From an uncultured Alphaproteobacteria bacterium (GTDB taxonomy: Bacteria > Pseudomonadota > Alphaproteobacteria > HIMB59 > GCA-002718135): DNA of 64,000 bases. The translations under genes and the position numbers were made by a program. The stretch spans positions 1 to 64,000 of the forward strand of contig CACNSY010000009.1 of NCBI GenBank assembly GCA_902623255.1, given 5' to 3'. Below the pieces are notes generated by a model that was given only the letters and a program-made list of their open reading frames with translations, searched no databases and was not told the DNA's origin. Positions 28,471 through 38,450 of this stretch are shown here, one piece after another. Position 1 is the stretch's first letter; each line of letters begins with the position of its first letter.

Positions 28471-29592
28471 TTACTTAAATTGCTCCAATCTTACATCCCC
28501 GTCATGCGTTAGCAAAACAGAATTAATTATTTCATCATCAAAATCAAAATTTATTTTTTTATTTTCTTTGTCTATTAATAAACTTAAGAAGTTGAAGATA
28601 TTTTTAGCATACAGTGCTGAAGCATCTTTAGCCACTCTTCCAGGAACATTTCCGTAACCAACTATTTTTACCCCATTATGCACTACTATTTCATTCATTT
28701 TACTTAAAGGGCAATTACCACCAGCTTCCACAGCCAAATCAATTACTACTGAACCTGGTATCATCGAAGAAACCATTTCTTCTGTGATTAAAACTGGAGC
28801 TTTTTTGCCAGGAATAAGAGCTGTACAAATTACTATATCTTGTTTTGAAACTGTATCAGCTATCAATTGAGCTTGTTTTTTCTTATAATCTTCACTCATT
28901 TCCTTTGCATAACCACCTGCGGTCTCAGCATTTTCAGCTTCATCATCTTCAACCATTATGAATTTTCCACCAAGACTTTCAACTTGTTCCTTAGTTGCTG
29001 CTCTTACATCAGTGGCAGACACTACTGCGCCAAGTCTTTTTGCTGTTGCAATTGCTTGTAAACCAGCAACTCCTACACCAAGTATCATAACTTTTGCTGG
29101 ATTTACTCTTCCAGCAGCAGTCATCATCATTGGAAAAGCCTTTCCAAATTGCTCCGCAGCATCAATTACACTTCTATAACCCGCTAAGTTAGCTTGGGAT
29201 GATAGAACATCCATACTTTGTGCTCTACTTATTCTGGGAATTAATTCCATACAACATGATGATATTTTGTTTTTATTTAAATTAGAAAATTCAGATTTAT
29301 TTTCATAAGGGTTTAAAATTCCAATAAGTAATGAATTACTTTTTAATTTATTTATGTCATCAGTGCTTGGCATTCTAACACATAAACAAACATCAGCCTT
29401 CAAGCATTCAGATCTAGTAACAATTTTTGCTCCAGCTTCTTCATAATTTAAATTTTGATATCCTGAAGTTTCTCCAGCTCCATTTTCAATTATAACTTCA
29501 AAACCCAGTCTAGAAAAAAGCTTTACTGATTCAGGTGAGATAGAGACTCTTGTCTCATTGTTATCATTTTCTTTAATGGCAGATAAGAGCAT
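28471..29592 (-). CDS. pntAa: NAD(P) transhydrogenase subunit alpha 1 (NAD-binding)
   Basis: The soluble NAD(H)-binding domain I, 373 residues. It begins with the alanine-dehydrogenase/PNT N-terminal domain (KENDNNETRVSISPESV), has the NAD-binding GVGVAGLQAIATAKRLGA and the mobile-loop region ending in GYAKEMS, all typical. It forms the first gene of the three-gene transhydrogenase operon, reading after the ABC1-kinase gene with a six-base gap. Confidence 0.96.
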   Translation of the reverse strand: MLLSAIKENDNNETRVSISPESVKLFSRLGFEVIIENGAGETSGYQNLNYEEAGAKIVTRSECLKADVCLCVRMPSTDDINKLKSNSLLIGILNPYENKSEFSNLNKNKISSCCMELIPRISRAQSMDVLSSQANLAGYRSVIDAAEQFGKAFPMMMTAAGRVNPAKVMILGVGVAGLQAIATAKRLGAVVSATDVRAATKEQVESLGGKFIMVEDDEAENAETAGGYAKEMSEDYKKKQAQLIADTVSKQDIVICTALIPGKKAPVLITEEMVSSMIPGSVVIDLAVEAGGNCPLSKMNEIVVHNGVKIVGYGNVPGRVAKDASALYAKNIFNFLSLLIDKENKKINFDFDDEIINSVLLTHDGDVRLEQFK

Positions 29593-29598
29593 GAGTTC

Positions 29599-30945
29599 TT
29601 ATATTGATAGGTCAGCTAAATTTAAAGCTTTTTGTTGGTTTTTCATTAATTTTTTTGAGTTAAAATCTTGAATGAGCTCATGGAATATTCTGTACCAATT
29701 AACTTCAGCTTTTAAATGCATAAATACTGAACCTAGTCCTACTGCTGCTCTATCCATGAACACAAATTCTTTTGGAGGTTTAACACCGCCTAGTTTTTTA
29801 AGTTCTTGATGAACTTCAGATGCAATTTGTGCTCCATATATACCACTATCACTTTCTTGTATTTTTTGAACTTTATCTTCCATCAAAGGTGAATATAAAA
29901 ATCCTGCCCATTTATTTAATACTTTTAATTTCTCTTTTGTAATATCAGTAAATCCCCATTGCTCATACGCATGAACTGCCTTTGAATTGTCTTTTTCTTG
30001 AAGAGCAAAATATAAGTCAATTACACCTTGAATGAAATTACCATTAAAAATTCTCATACAACCAAAGTCATATATATTAATACTAAGGTCTTTTTTTTGT
30101 ACAGAATAATTTCCTAAATGTGGATCACCGTGAAGCACTCCGTATTCAAAGAATGGTTTATACCACGCTTTATACATATTAGCGGCTAATGTATTTCTTG
30201 TTTCTTTAGCAGATTTTTTAAAATTCAAAATAGGTTCACCATCTAGCCAACTCATAGTTAGCAATCTTTTTGTAGATAATTTATCATAGGTTTTTGGAAC
30301 ATGAACAAAATTTATATTTGAAAATATATTTCTAAATACAGCCATTAATTTTTTTTCTCTTTCGTAATCTAGCTCTTCTTTAAGTCTGTCAGTAATTTCT
30401 TTGTATACTTCATCAGTTTTGATCGCTTTATTATAAGACTGATAAATTGAAAAAATCATTTTTAATTGTGAAAGATCAGCACTAACTGCTGAAGCCATGT
30501 CTGGGTATTGGAGTTTGCAAGCAACTACATCATCATTTTGTATTTTAGCTTTATGAACTTGTCCAAGAGAAGCTGCTCTTGTTGCTTCTTTATCAAACTC
30601 AATAAAATTTTTTTGCCAGTCCTGCTTTAATTCTGCAGCCATTCTTCTTTTAACAAATAACCATCCCATTGGAGGCGCATTAGACTGTAAATGCATAAGC
30701 TCTTGCGCATACTCATCAGGAAGTAAGTCAGGTATGGTTGCTGATAATTGTGCCACTTTCATTAATGGCCCTTTAATACTTCCAAGAGCAGCTCTTATTT
30801 CTGAAGCATGTTTTTCTTTATCTAACTTAACACCTAAATATCTTTGACTTGCAAGTTTAGTGGCTAATTTTCCAACTACACCTCCAACTTTGGCGTACCT
30901 AGTAAGTTGTTTTGTTAGAGATTTTGCTTCTTTATCTTTCATCAA
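29599..30945 (-). CDS. ABC1/AarF/UbiB family atypical kinase
   Basis: A 448-residue member of the UbiB/COQ8 family, atypical kinase-like ATPases tied to ubiquinone synthesis or lipid handling. The family-specific motif appears as KVAQ (63-66, the KxGQ position), with the nucleotide-loop lysine region VVACKLQYPDM, a HGDPHLGNY catalytic loop and IYDFGCMRIF metal-binding aspartate. It lies between pepF and the transhydrogenase genes with gaps of two and six bases. With COQ9 also in the window, a ubiquinone role is plausible but other ABC1 paralogues exist. Confidence 0.9.
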   Translation of the reverse strand: MMKDKEAKSLTKQLTRYAKVGGVVGKLATKLASQRYLGVKLDKEKHASEIRAALGSIKGPLMKVAQLSATIPDLLPDEYAQELMHLQSNAPPMGWLFVKRRMAAELKQDWQKNFIEFDKEATRAASLGQVHKAKIQNDDVVACKLQYPDMASAVSADLSQLKMIFSIYQSYNKAIKTDEVYKEITDRLKEELDYEREKKLMAVFRNIFSNINFVHVPKTYDKLSTKRLLTMSWLDGEPILNFKKSAKETRNTLAANMYKAWYKPFFEYGVLHGDPHLGNYSVQKKDLSINIYDFGCMRIFNGNFIQGVIDLYFALQEKDNSKAVHAYEQWGFTDITKEKLKVLNKWAGFLYSPLMEDKVQKIQESDSGIYGAQIASEVHQELKKLGGVKPPKEFVFMDRAAVGLGSVFMHLKAEVNWYRIFHELIQDFNSKKLMKNQQKALNLADLSI

Positions 30946-30947
30946 TT

Positions 30948-32744
30948 TTATTCTTCTAATTGGTCAATCAAATTCTCAATAACATTAACACCTTTTTGCC
31001 AGAAATCTTTTCTCTTCGGATTTAAACCAAAAGGCTTCAATAGTTTATCATATGTATCACTACCACCACTCTCTAGCAAAGTAATGTATTTGTCTTCAAA
31101 TTTAGGTAGTTTGCTCTCGTAAACATTAAAAAGAGAATTAACAAGACAATCACCAAAAGCATATGCATAAACATAAAATGGTGAATGAATAAAATGAGGT
31201 ATATAGCTCCAAAAATATTTATAATCATCATTAAATTTTATTGATGGTCCTAAGCTTGTCTTTTGTACATCAATCCAAATTTCACAAATCTCGTCAACAC
31301 TTAATTCTTTGATTTTTCTTTGATGATGAATACGTTTTTCAAATTCAAAAAAAGCAATTTGCCTCACAACAGTATTTAGCATATCTTCGACTTTGTTTGC
31401 TAAAAGCCCCTTACGTTCATTTTCTTTTGTAGTAATAGATAATAGAGATTTAAAAGTTAACATTTCTCCAAAAACACTTGCTGTTTCAGCAAGCGTTAAT
31501 GGAGTTGAAGAATTAAAATAAGTTTGTTTTTGTCCTGCTAAATATTGATGGATTCCGTGTCCTAGTTCATGAGCAAGAGTAGCTATATCTCTTGCTTTAC
31601 CCTGATAATTAACAAGTATAAATGGATGAACTGATGGAACAGTAGAAGCAGCGAACGCACCAGGAGATTTTCCTGGGATTACTGGAGCGTGTATCCATGA
31701 ATTATCGAAAAATTTATTTACAATATTTCCTGCCCTCTTATCAAAATTTGAATAAGCATCAGTTACAATTTGTCTTGCATCTTTCCAAGAATAAATACTC
31801 TGTGATTGAAAAGGAAGAGGTGCATTTCTGTCCCAATACATTAAGGATTTCTTTTTTAGCCATTTAGATTTTATTTTATAATAACGATGAGCAATTTTTG
31901 GATAATTTTCTTTTATTGTTTCAGTTAAGGCTTCTACAACTTCATCTTCAACAACATTAGATAAATTTCTTGAACTGACTGGATTTGGCAATCCTCTCCA
32001 TTTATCATTGATTGATTTATCTTTTGCAAGATTATTAGTAATAGATGTAAACAAACTAATTTTATCTTTTAAAACGGCAGAAACTACCTCAGCTGATTTT
32101 TTACGATTTGATTCTTTTTTATCAGAAAGAAAATTAAAAATTTCAGCACTAGATAAATTTTTTCCCTTAAAAGGAAATTTTAGTGATGCAATTGTATCAT
32201 CAAATAGTCTGATCCAGGCTGATCTAGAAGTAATACTTTTTTCTTGAAGTAATTTTTCTGTTTTAACATCCAATTGATAAGGTTTGAATTTTCGAATATT
32301 TTTTATCCAGTTTTTGTAAATCTTTAGTTTTTTATCGGCGTAAATTTTTTTTAAATTTTTTTCAGAAATTTCATTTATCTCAAGACTAAAGAAAACTATT
32401 GAGGAGGCAATATTTGTTATTTGCTCCTGCATTTGTTGGTAAAAAATTTTATTCTTTTCATTATTACCATCCTCTGCGACTAATAAATGTGCATAAGACA
32501 TAATTTTATCTATTTTTGTATCAATATCCTCTAATTCAATAATGGCTTTTAAGAGTTGATTAGAACTAATCTTGGTGATTTTGGATGTGTATTTTTTCTC
32601 AAATTTTTTAGTTGATATTCTGAGCTTATTTAAATCATTATTCAGCTTCTTAGCTTTTGGGGATTCATATAAATCCTTTAAATTCCAAATTGGTAGTTTA
32701 CCAAGGGTATTTTTTGTTGATTTTTGATAATTTTTTTGTTTCAT
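30948..32744 (-). CDS. pepF: Oligoendopeptidase F (M3B metallopeptidase)
   Basis: A 598-residue cytosolic zinc peptidase that trims oligopeptides of moderate size. The zinc motif TLAHELGHGIHQ lies near residue 390 with the third ligand Glu in LAETASVFGEMLTF. The N-terminal domain matches the PepF oligopeptidase region (ELEDIDTKIDKIMSYAHLL). It heads a minus-strand operon followed by the ABC1-kinase gene, and may act on peptides imported by the peptide ABC transporter elsewhere in the window; that link is inference. Confidence 0.94.
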   Translation of the reverse strand: MKQKNYQKSTKNTLGKLPIWNLKDLYESPKAKKLNNDLNKLRISTKKFEKKYTSKITKISSNQLLKAIIELEDIDTKIDKIMSYAHLLVAEDGNNEKNKIFYQQMQEQITNIASSIVFFSLEINEISEKNLKKIYADKKLKIYKNWIKNIRKFKPYQLDVKTEKLLQEKSITSRSAWIRLFDDTIASLKFPFKGKNLSSAEIFNFLSDKKESNRKKSAEVVSAVLKDKISLFTSITNNLAKDKSINDKWRGLPNPVSSRNLSNVVEDEVVEALTETIKENYPKIAHRYYKIKSKWLKKKSLMYWDRNAPLPFQSQSIYSWKDARQIVTDAYSNFDKRAGNIVNKFFDNSWIHAPVIPGKSPGAFAASTVPSVHPFILVNYQGKARDIATLAHELGHGIHQYLAGQKQTYFNSSTPLTLAETASVFGEMLTFKSLLSITTKENERKGLLANKVEDMLNTVVRQIAFFEFEKRIHHQRKIKELSVDEICEIWIDVQKTSLGPSIKFNDDYKYFWSYIPHFIHSPFYVYAYAFGDCLVNSLFNVYESKLPKFEDKYITLLESGGSDTYDKLLKPFGLNPKRKDFWQKGVNVIENLIDQLEE

Positions 32745-32800
32745 ATTTTACTATTTCGATATAGGTCTAATATCAAAGCTTTGTAGGGAGGATAGAAAGC

Positions 32801-34603
32801 ATGATTGTTAATTTTGACGAATTTAATAGCATACCGGGTATATTTTATCATCAAGCAAATGATCTAAATGATCAACCATATTTATGGAAGAAAGAGAATG
32901 ATAAATATGTTTCTTTAAGCTGGTCACAAGTAAAAGAACAAGTCGAAAGTTTAGCAACATACTTAAAAGATCTGGGAATTTTAGAAGGAGATAGAGTACT
33001 AATTTTATCTGAAAATAGACCTGAATGGCAAATCACTGATTTAGCAATAATGTCCATAGGAGCAATTTCAGTCCCTGCTTATACAACGAGTACAACCAAT
33101 GATTATAAATATATTATTGAGCATTCTGGTGCTAGATGTGCCATCGTATCATCACACGAGTTAATGAAAAAAGTTCTACCTGCAATAGAAAAAATTTCAC
33201 ATTGTCAAAACGTAATAAAAATTAATGATGATAATGAAACTTACACAGAAGTTGTAAATATTTTATCATACAATAAAATTATAAATGACAATTTAGAAAA
33301 AAGTAGAAATTCTAATGAAATAGAAGAATTATCAAAAAATTTTAAAAGAAAAGATACAGCATGTATTATTTATACATCAGGTACTGGAGGCAATCCTAAG
33401 GGAGTGATGTTAAGTCATGGAGCCATGCTGAGAAACTGTGCTTCCTGTGATAAATTACTTGAGAGTCTAACTAGTGATTTAACAAAAGAAATTAGATATT
33501 TATCATGGTTGCCATTATCTCATTCATATGAGCATACTTTACAATTCTTAGAAATGGGGCAAGGCGCACAAATCTATTACGCTGAAAGTATAGATAAATT
33601 ATTAGTAAATATGGCTGAGGCAGCGCCACATTTTATGACAGCTGTTCCAAGGTTTTATGACTCTTTACACACACGTATTTCACAAGGTCTAAAAAACCAA
33701 AGTAAATTAAGTCAACGCTTCTTTGCAATTACATTAAATCTAGGAAAGAAAAAATATTTTGGTGAGCAGATGAGCTTCTCTGAAAGATTTATGAATGGAT
33801 TGATGGATAGGATAGTAAGAAAAAAAGTTAAGAAAAGATTTGGCGGAAGTCTCAGAGCATTGATATCAGGAGGCGCAGCACTAAACTTTGAAGTTGGATT
33901 ATACCTAAGCGCCCTTGGCCTTCCACTACTTCAAGGCTACGGACAAACTGAAACTGCTCCTGTTATTTCTGCAAACCCTCCTGAAAAAATTAAATTAGAT
34001 ACTGTTGGAAAAGTTCTTCAAGGAAATGAAGTGAAAATTTCCGAAGATGGAGAAATTTTAGCTCGTGGTGAACTAATTATGAATGGTTATTGGAATGATC
34101 CCGAGTCAACTAATAAAACTATAATTGATGGGTGGGTTCATACAGGTGATATTGGTGAATTTGATGAAGAAGATTATTTAAAGATAACGGATAGGAAAAA
34201 AGATATTATTGTAAATGCTGGTGGTGATAATATTTCTCCTTCAAGAATAGAGGCAAAACTAGATATTGAACCTGAAATTGCTCAATCAATGTTATATGGA
34301 GATTTCAAAAATTACCTAGTTGCAATCCTAGTACCTAATAAAGATTTAGCTTTAGAATGGGCAAAAGAAAATAATCTTGAAGGTGATTTAAATAAAATAA
34401 TTCAAGATTCTTCATTTAATAAAAAAATGAAAGAAGTTGTAGATAAAGTCAATAAAAGCCTTTCTAGTATTGAGCAAATAAGAAAATTTATTTTAATTGA
34501 TCACGAATTTACAATTGAAAACAATATGATGACACCTTCCATGAAAGTAAGAAGGTTTAAAGTAAAAGAGATGTATGGAGAAAATTTAGAGAAACTATAT
34601 TAA
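32801..34603 (+). CDS. Long-chain acyl-CoA synthetase (AMP-binding)
   Basis: A 600-residue adenylate-forming ligase. The P-loop YTSGTGGNPKGVMLSHG is near residue 190, followed by SHSYEHTLQ, GYGQTETAPV and WVHTGDIGEFDEEDYLKITDRKKDIIVNAGG-type core motifs (short hinge motif DRKKD). It groups by pattern with the long-chain FadD15/ACSL type rather than acetyl-CoA synthetase. A strong ribosome-binding site (GGGAGGA, about 10 bases upstream) precedes the ATG, one of the few strong ones here. The stop overlaps that of DUF1244 in a TTAA. Confidence 0.92.
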   Translation: MIVNFDEFNSIPGIFYHQANDLNDQPYLWKKENDKYVSLSWSQVKEQVESLATYLKDLGILEGDRVLILSENRPEWQITDLAIMSIGAISVPAYTTSTTNDYKYIIEHSGARCAIVSSHELMKKVLPAIEKISHCQNVIKINDDNETYTEVVNILSYNKIINDNLEKSRNSNEIEELSKNFKRKDTACIIYTSGTGGNPKGVMLSHGAMLRNCASCDKLLESLTSDLTKEIRYLSWLPLSHSYEHTLQFLEMGQGAQIYYAESIDKLLVNMAEAAPHFMTAVPRFYDSLHTRISQGLKNQSKLSQRFFAITLNLGKKKYFGEQMSFSERFMNGLMDRIVRKKVKKRFGGSLRALISGGAALNFEVGLYLSALGLPLLQGYGQTETAPVISANPPEKIKLDTVGKVLQGNEVKISEDGEILARGELIMNGYWNDPESTNKTIIDGWVHTGDIGEFDEEDYLKITDRKKDIIVNAGGDNISPSRIEAKLDIEPEIAQSMLYGDFKNYLVAILVPNKDLALEWAKENNLEGDLNKIIQDSSFNKKMKEVVDKVNKSLSSIEQIRKFILIDHEFTIENNMMTPSMKVRRFKVKEMYGENLEKLY

Positions 34604-34890
34604 GTTTCTCTTTTATCGAATTTTTCTTTTTGTTCAGAAGTAATTTCAGTTTGAAATTTTGTTTTCCACTCTGAATATGGCATACCATAGATCATTTCTC
34701 GTGCTTCATCGTATGAAATTGAAATATTTTTCTTTTCTGCAGCACTAACATACCATTTTGAAAGACAGTTTCTGCAAAAACCTGATAGATTCATTAAATC
34801 AATATTTTGTACATCTGTTCTATTTTTTAGATGATGAATCAATCTTTCTGCAACATCAGCAAGTAATTCTCTATCAAAGTTTTTGGTCAT
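34600..34890 (-). CDS. DUF1244 family protein
   Basis: A 96-residue protein of DUF1244 with the conserved core LIHHLKNRTDVQNIDLMNLS, GFCRNCLSKWY and DEAREMIYGMPYSEWK. The two cysteines CRNC could bind a metal. It is a single gene, divergent from pyk and convergent with the acyl-CoA synthetase gene. It is common in alpha- and gammaproteobacteria, with no established function that I know of. Confidence 0.88.
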   Translation of the reverse strand: MTKNFDRELLADVAERLIHHLKNRTDVQNIDLMNLSGFCRNCLSKWYVSAAEKKNISISYDEAREMIYGMPYSEWKTKFQTEITSEQKEKFDKRET

Positions 34891-34926
34891 ATTACGTAAA
34901 TAAATTATATAAATCTTTTTTTGTGC

Positions 34927-34932
34927 TATATA
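34927..34932 (+). promoter_or_regulatory. Possible extended -10 element of pyk
   Basis: TGcTATATA (34924-34932) in the 53-bp divergent spacer has the TG-n extension plus a TATATA -10-like hexamer. It lies 11 bases before the pyk ATG, which would give a very short leader. AT-rich context makes chance matches likely. Confidence 0.3.
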
Positions 34933-34943
34933 TATAAAAATTA

Positions 34944-36380
34944 ATGAAACGTAACAGAAAAGCTAAAATTTTAGCTACGCTAGGACCTGCATCATCAGAT
35001 AAAAAAATAATAGAAGACTTATTTACTGCTGGATGTGATGTTTTTAGATTAAATTTTTCACATGGCGATTTAGAAACTCATAGAAAAAATTATGACAATA
35101 TTAGATCTCTTGAAGAAAAACATAATCATGCGTCATGTATATTAGCTGACTTACAAGGACCCAAATTAAGAGTGGGCACATTTAAGAATACAAAAGAAAA
35201 TTTAGTCAAAGGTCAAAGTTTTGTATTAGATCTTTCAAGTGAGCCTGGAGATAATAATAGGGTTAACTTTCCTCATGAAGAAATTTATGATTTTTTAACA
35301 CCTAATTCTATTTTATTAGTAAATGATGGAAGAATAAGATTACAAATTGTTGAACAAAAAAAAGATAGTTTAATTACAGAAGTTTTAAATGATGCTGAAA
35401 TCTCAAATAACAAAGGTGTAAATATACCTGATGTAATTCTTCCTATAGACGCCCTTACCAAAAAAGATAAATCTGATCTTATGAAGGCATTAGATATGGG
35501 AGTTGATTGGGTTGCACTTTCTTTCGTGCAACAAGCAGAGGATATACACAAACTAAAAAAAATAATTAACAATAAAGCACTCGTGATGGCAAAAATTGAA
35601 AAGCCTTCAGCAGTAAAAAATATTGATGATATTATAAATGCTGCAGATGGAATTATGATAGCTAGAGGTGATTTGGGTGTTGAAATGCCAACAGAACAAG
35701 TTCCGATAGTTCAAAAAAATATTATTAAAAGATGTAGGCACTTTGGTAAGCCAGTAGTTGTTGCTACACAAATGCTTGAAAGTATGATTGAAAATCTTGT
35801 GCCAACGAGAGCTGAAGCATCTGATGTTGCTAATGCTATTTACGACGGAACAGATGCTGTAATGTTATCTGGTGAGTCTGCTGTTGGAGCACATCCAATA
35901 GAAGTAGTAAGAATTATGAATAAAATAATTGAAAATGTTGAGAATGATACAAATAATTATGATTTACAAATTACTCAAGAAAATATTGATGATGTTGATA
36001 ATACAGATGCAATAACTTTAGCAGCTTACTCAATTGCAAAAAAATCAGATGCAAAAGCAATAATTACATTTTCTGTAAGTGGAAGAACAACGACTAGAAT
36101 GGCTAGAGAAAGAGCACCAGTTCAAATTGTTGGTTTATCTCCAAATATTAATACTACAAGAAAAATGCAATTATACTGGGGTGTAAACTCCTGTCATACT
36201 CAAGAAGATGCTCAAAATGCACAAGATATGGTTAATATTGCATGTTCAATTGCAAAAAATAAAAAATTAGTAAAACCAGGAGATAACGTAGTTATCTCGG
36301 CTGGTGTTCCATTTGGAAGTGCTGGTACTACTAATCTGCTTAGATTAGCTGAAATAATTGCTAATAAAGATCTTAAGTAA
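34944..36380 (+). CDS. pyk: Pyruvate kinase
   Basis: Converts phosphoenolpyruvate and ADP to pyruvate and ATP. The 478 residues start with KAKILATLGPASS and FRLNFSHGD, the catalytic Lys lies in MAKIEKPSAV, the metal-binding stretch is MIARGDLGVEMP, and VATQMLESMIENLVPTRAEASDVANA follows (short form: ATQMLESM). With pfkA in the same window this indicates an Embden-Meyerhof type lower and upper glycolysis. The stop region overlaps the aspartate aminotransferase gene by eight bases. Confidence 0.97.
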   Translation: MKRNRKAKILATLGPASSDKKIIEDLFTAGCDVFRLNFSHGDLETHRKNYDNIRSLEEKHNHASCILADLQGPKLRVGTFKNTKENLVKGQSFVLDLSSEPGDNNRVNFPHEEIYDFLTPNSILLVNDGRIRLQIVEQKKDSLITEVLNDAEISNNKGVNIPDVILPIDALTKKDKSDLMKALDMGVDWVALSFVQQAEDIHKLKKIINNKALVMAKIEKPSAVKNIDDIINAADGIMIARGDLGVEMPTEQVPIVQKNIIKRCRHFGKPVVVATQMLESMIENLVPTRAEASDVANAIYDGTDAVMLSGESAVGAHPIEVVRIMNKIIENVENDTNNYDLQITQENIDDVDNTDAITLAAYSIAKKSDAKAIITFSVSGRTTTRMARERAPVQIVGLSPNINTTRKMQLYWGVNSCHTQEDAQNAQDMVNIACSIAKNKKLVKPGDNVVISAGVPFGSAGTTNLLRLAEIIANKDLK

Positions 36381-37575
36381 GCTTATTACAAGCTTCTTTT
36401 ATTCTGTTGCACGCATCTTCTAGAATTGCATCACTAGTTGCATAAGATAATCTAAAATAAGGAGATAATCCAAATGCTGCACCATGCACTCCTGCTACAC
36501 CTTGATCTTCTAAAAGGTATGTCATGAAATCTTCATCATTGGAGATATGTTTTCCATTTGGTGTCTTTTTTCCAATTATACCCTCGCAATTTGGATAAAC
36601 GTAAAAAGCTCCTTCTGGTTTTTGACATGTAATTCCATCAATATCATTTAATTTATTCAATACTAAATCTCTACGTATCAAAAATTTTTTATTATGCTCG
36701 TTTATAAAATCCTGCGGACCACTTATTGCTTCAACTGCAGCAGCCATTGTAATTGAAGAAGTTGATGTTGTACTTTGTGATTGTATTTTGTTCATAGCAG
36801 CAATAATCTCTTTTGGAGCTCCACAATATCCAAGTCTCCATCCTGTCATGCAATATGATTTTGAAACACCATTTAGTGTCAAACATCTGTCTTTCAGTGA
36901 AGGTTCAATAGAGGCAAGAGTATGAAATTCTATGCCATCGTAAACAATTTTTTCATATATATCATCACACATTATAAGAACATTAGGATATTTTTTTAAG
37001 ATAAGTGCTAAGTCTTCTAATTCTTTTTTTGAATAAACTGAGCCAGTCGGATTACTAGGACTATTTAACATTAACCATTTTGTTTTAGAGTTTATATTTT
37101 TTTCTAGTTGTTCTGGTGTAATCTTAAAATTTTGTGATTGAGGACACTTAACTATCACGGGCTTACCTTCTGCTAATAAAACAATATCTGGATAACTAAC
37201 CCAAAAAGGAGCTGTTATAATGACCTCATCTCCTTGATTAATTGTTGCCATCATAGCATTATAGATAATGTGTTTTCCTCCGACACCGCATATGATTTCA
37301 TCTAATTGATAATCAATATTATTATCTTCTCTGAATTTTTTCTGAATTGCTTTTTGTAATTCTGGTGTACCTTTACCTGGTACATATTTTGTTTTACCAT
37401 CTTCCATTGCTTTACTAGCAGCATCTCTTATATTTTTTGGTGTGTTAAAATCTGGCTCACCTGCTGCAAGAACAATTACATCTTTACCCTCATCCTTCAA
37501 AGCCTTGGCTTTGACATTTATACCTACAGTCATTGAAGGTTTTATTTTACTTAGTCTATCTGCAACAAAATTCAT
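36373..37575 (-). CDS. aatA: Aspartate aminotransferase (class I, PLP)
   Basis: Transfers amino groups between aspartate and 2-oxoglutarate. The 400-residue protein is the Igamma/Ib type common in alphaproteobacteria; PLP binds Lys239 in LNGVSKSYCMTGWRLGY, with NSPSNPTGSVYS and the Asp of CDDIYEKIVYDG around residue 205. Broader substrate use (prephenate, tyrosine) is possible in this subclass. It is followed, in transcription order after the TauE/SafE permease gene, by no further gene; the permease stop and its ATG are adjacent. Confidence 0.94.
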   Translation of the reverse strand: MNFVADRLSKIKPSMTVGINVKAKALKDEGKDVIVLAAGEPDFNTPKNIRDAASKAMEDGKTKYVPGKGTPELQKAIQKKFREDNNIDYQLDEIICGVGGKHIIYNAMMATINQGDEVIITAPFWVSYPDIVLLAEGKPVIVKCPQSQNFKITPEQLEKNINSKTKWLMLNSPSNPTGSVYSKKELEDLALILKKYPNVLIMCDDIYEKIVYDGIEFHTLASIEPSLKDRCLTLNGVSKSYCMTGWRLGYCGAPKEIIAAMNKIQSQSTTSTSSITMAAAVEAISGPQDFINEHNKKFLIRRDLVLNKLNDIDGITCQKPEGAFYVYPNCEGIIGKKTPNGKHISNDEDFMTYLLEDQGVAGVHGAAFGLSPYFRLSYATSDAILEDACNRIKEACNKLT

Positions 37576-38385
37576 TTAAATTATAAAATGTTCAATAATT
37601 AGACTAGCACAAGTTAACAACAAAAAAATAGCAAAAATCTTTCTTAATACTAACTTATCTATATTTGATGAAACTTTTGCACCAATTCCAGCAGTAAAAA
37701 TACTAGTTATCGATATAAAAAAAACTATTATAATATTTACGTAACCAAGAGAATAAATGGGAAGCTCATTTATATTTGACCCAGTATACATAAATGTAAG
37801 TGTTCCTGGAAAAGCAATTAAAAAACCAAAAACAGCAGAAGTACCAACTGCTTCATGAATCTTTTTTGAAAACATTGTTAAAGTTGGAACACTAAAACTT
37901 CCACCACCTATACCAATTGTTGCAGATAAAAAACCAATAGAAGAGCTTATTAAAAAATTAGTTATATTAGACGATGGTATATCGTTGCTTACAACAATTG
38001 GACTTTGTTGAAACAGCATATTTAATGAAATCAAAAATGCCAGAATTACAAAAAGAATAACTAAACTCTGTCCTGAAATAGCACTTGCTGCAAGTGAGCC
38101 TACAATCGATCCTATTATTATTCCTATTGCCCATTTTTTTACAATTATCAAATTTGTATTTTTAAGCTTAACATGAGATCTTATAGAAGAAATTGAAGTA
38201 AAACAAATTACTCCAAGAGAAGATGCTACAGCAACATGCATGACAATTTCAGAGCTGTAACCAAGATTAAGTAAAATAAAGTAAGTTACAGGTACAATTA
38301 TTATTCCACCTCCAACTCCTAATAATCCTGCAATAAAACCAGAGATTAGACCTGTTAATAAAAAAATAAATACTATTGAAGTCAA
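37576..38385 (-). CDS. TauE/SafE family sulfite/organosulfur exporter-like permease
   Basis: A 269-residue membrane protein with eight or so hydrophobic segments and the duplicated glycine motif of the family, GFIAGLLGVGGGIIIVP near residue 16 and GFLSATIGIGGGSFSVP in the second half. Family members move sulfite, sulfoacetate or other small anions. The start is TTG at 38385; no better start is visible. It directly precedes the aminotransferase gene on the same strand. The substrate cannot be inferred from the neighbours. Confidence 0.88.
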   Translation of the reverse strand: MTSIVFIFLLTGLISGFIAGLLGVGGGIIIVPVTYFILLNLGYSSEIVMHVAVASSLGVICFTSISSIRSHVKLKNTNLIIVKKWAIGIIIGSIVGSLAASAISGQSLVILFVILAFLISLNMLFQQSPIVVSNDIPSSNITNFLISSSIGFLSATIGIGGGSFSVPTLTMFSKKIHEAVGTSAVFGFLIAFPGTLTFMYTGSNINELPIYSLGYVNIIIVFFISITSIFTAGIGAKVSSNIDKLVLRKIFAIFLLLTCASLIIEHFII

Positions 38386-38450
38386 ATAAATTTCCGTATT
38401 TTAAGTTTCATTAATGTAGTAAACAATTTAATATAAAAGTAAATAAGACT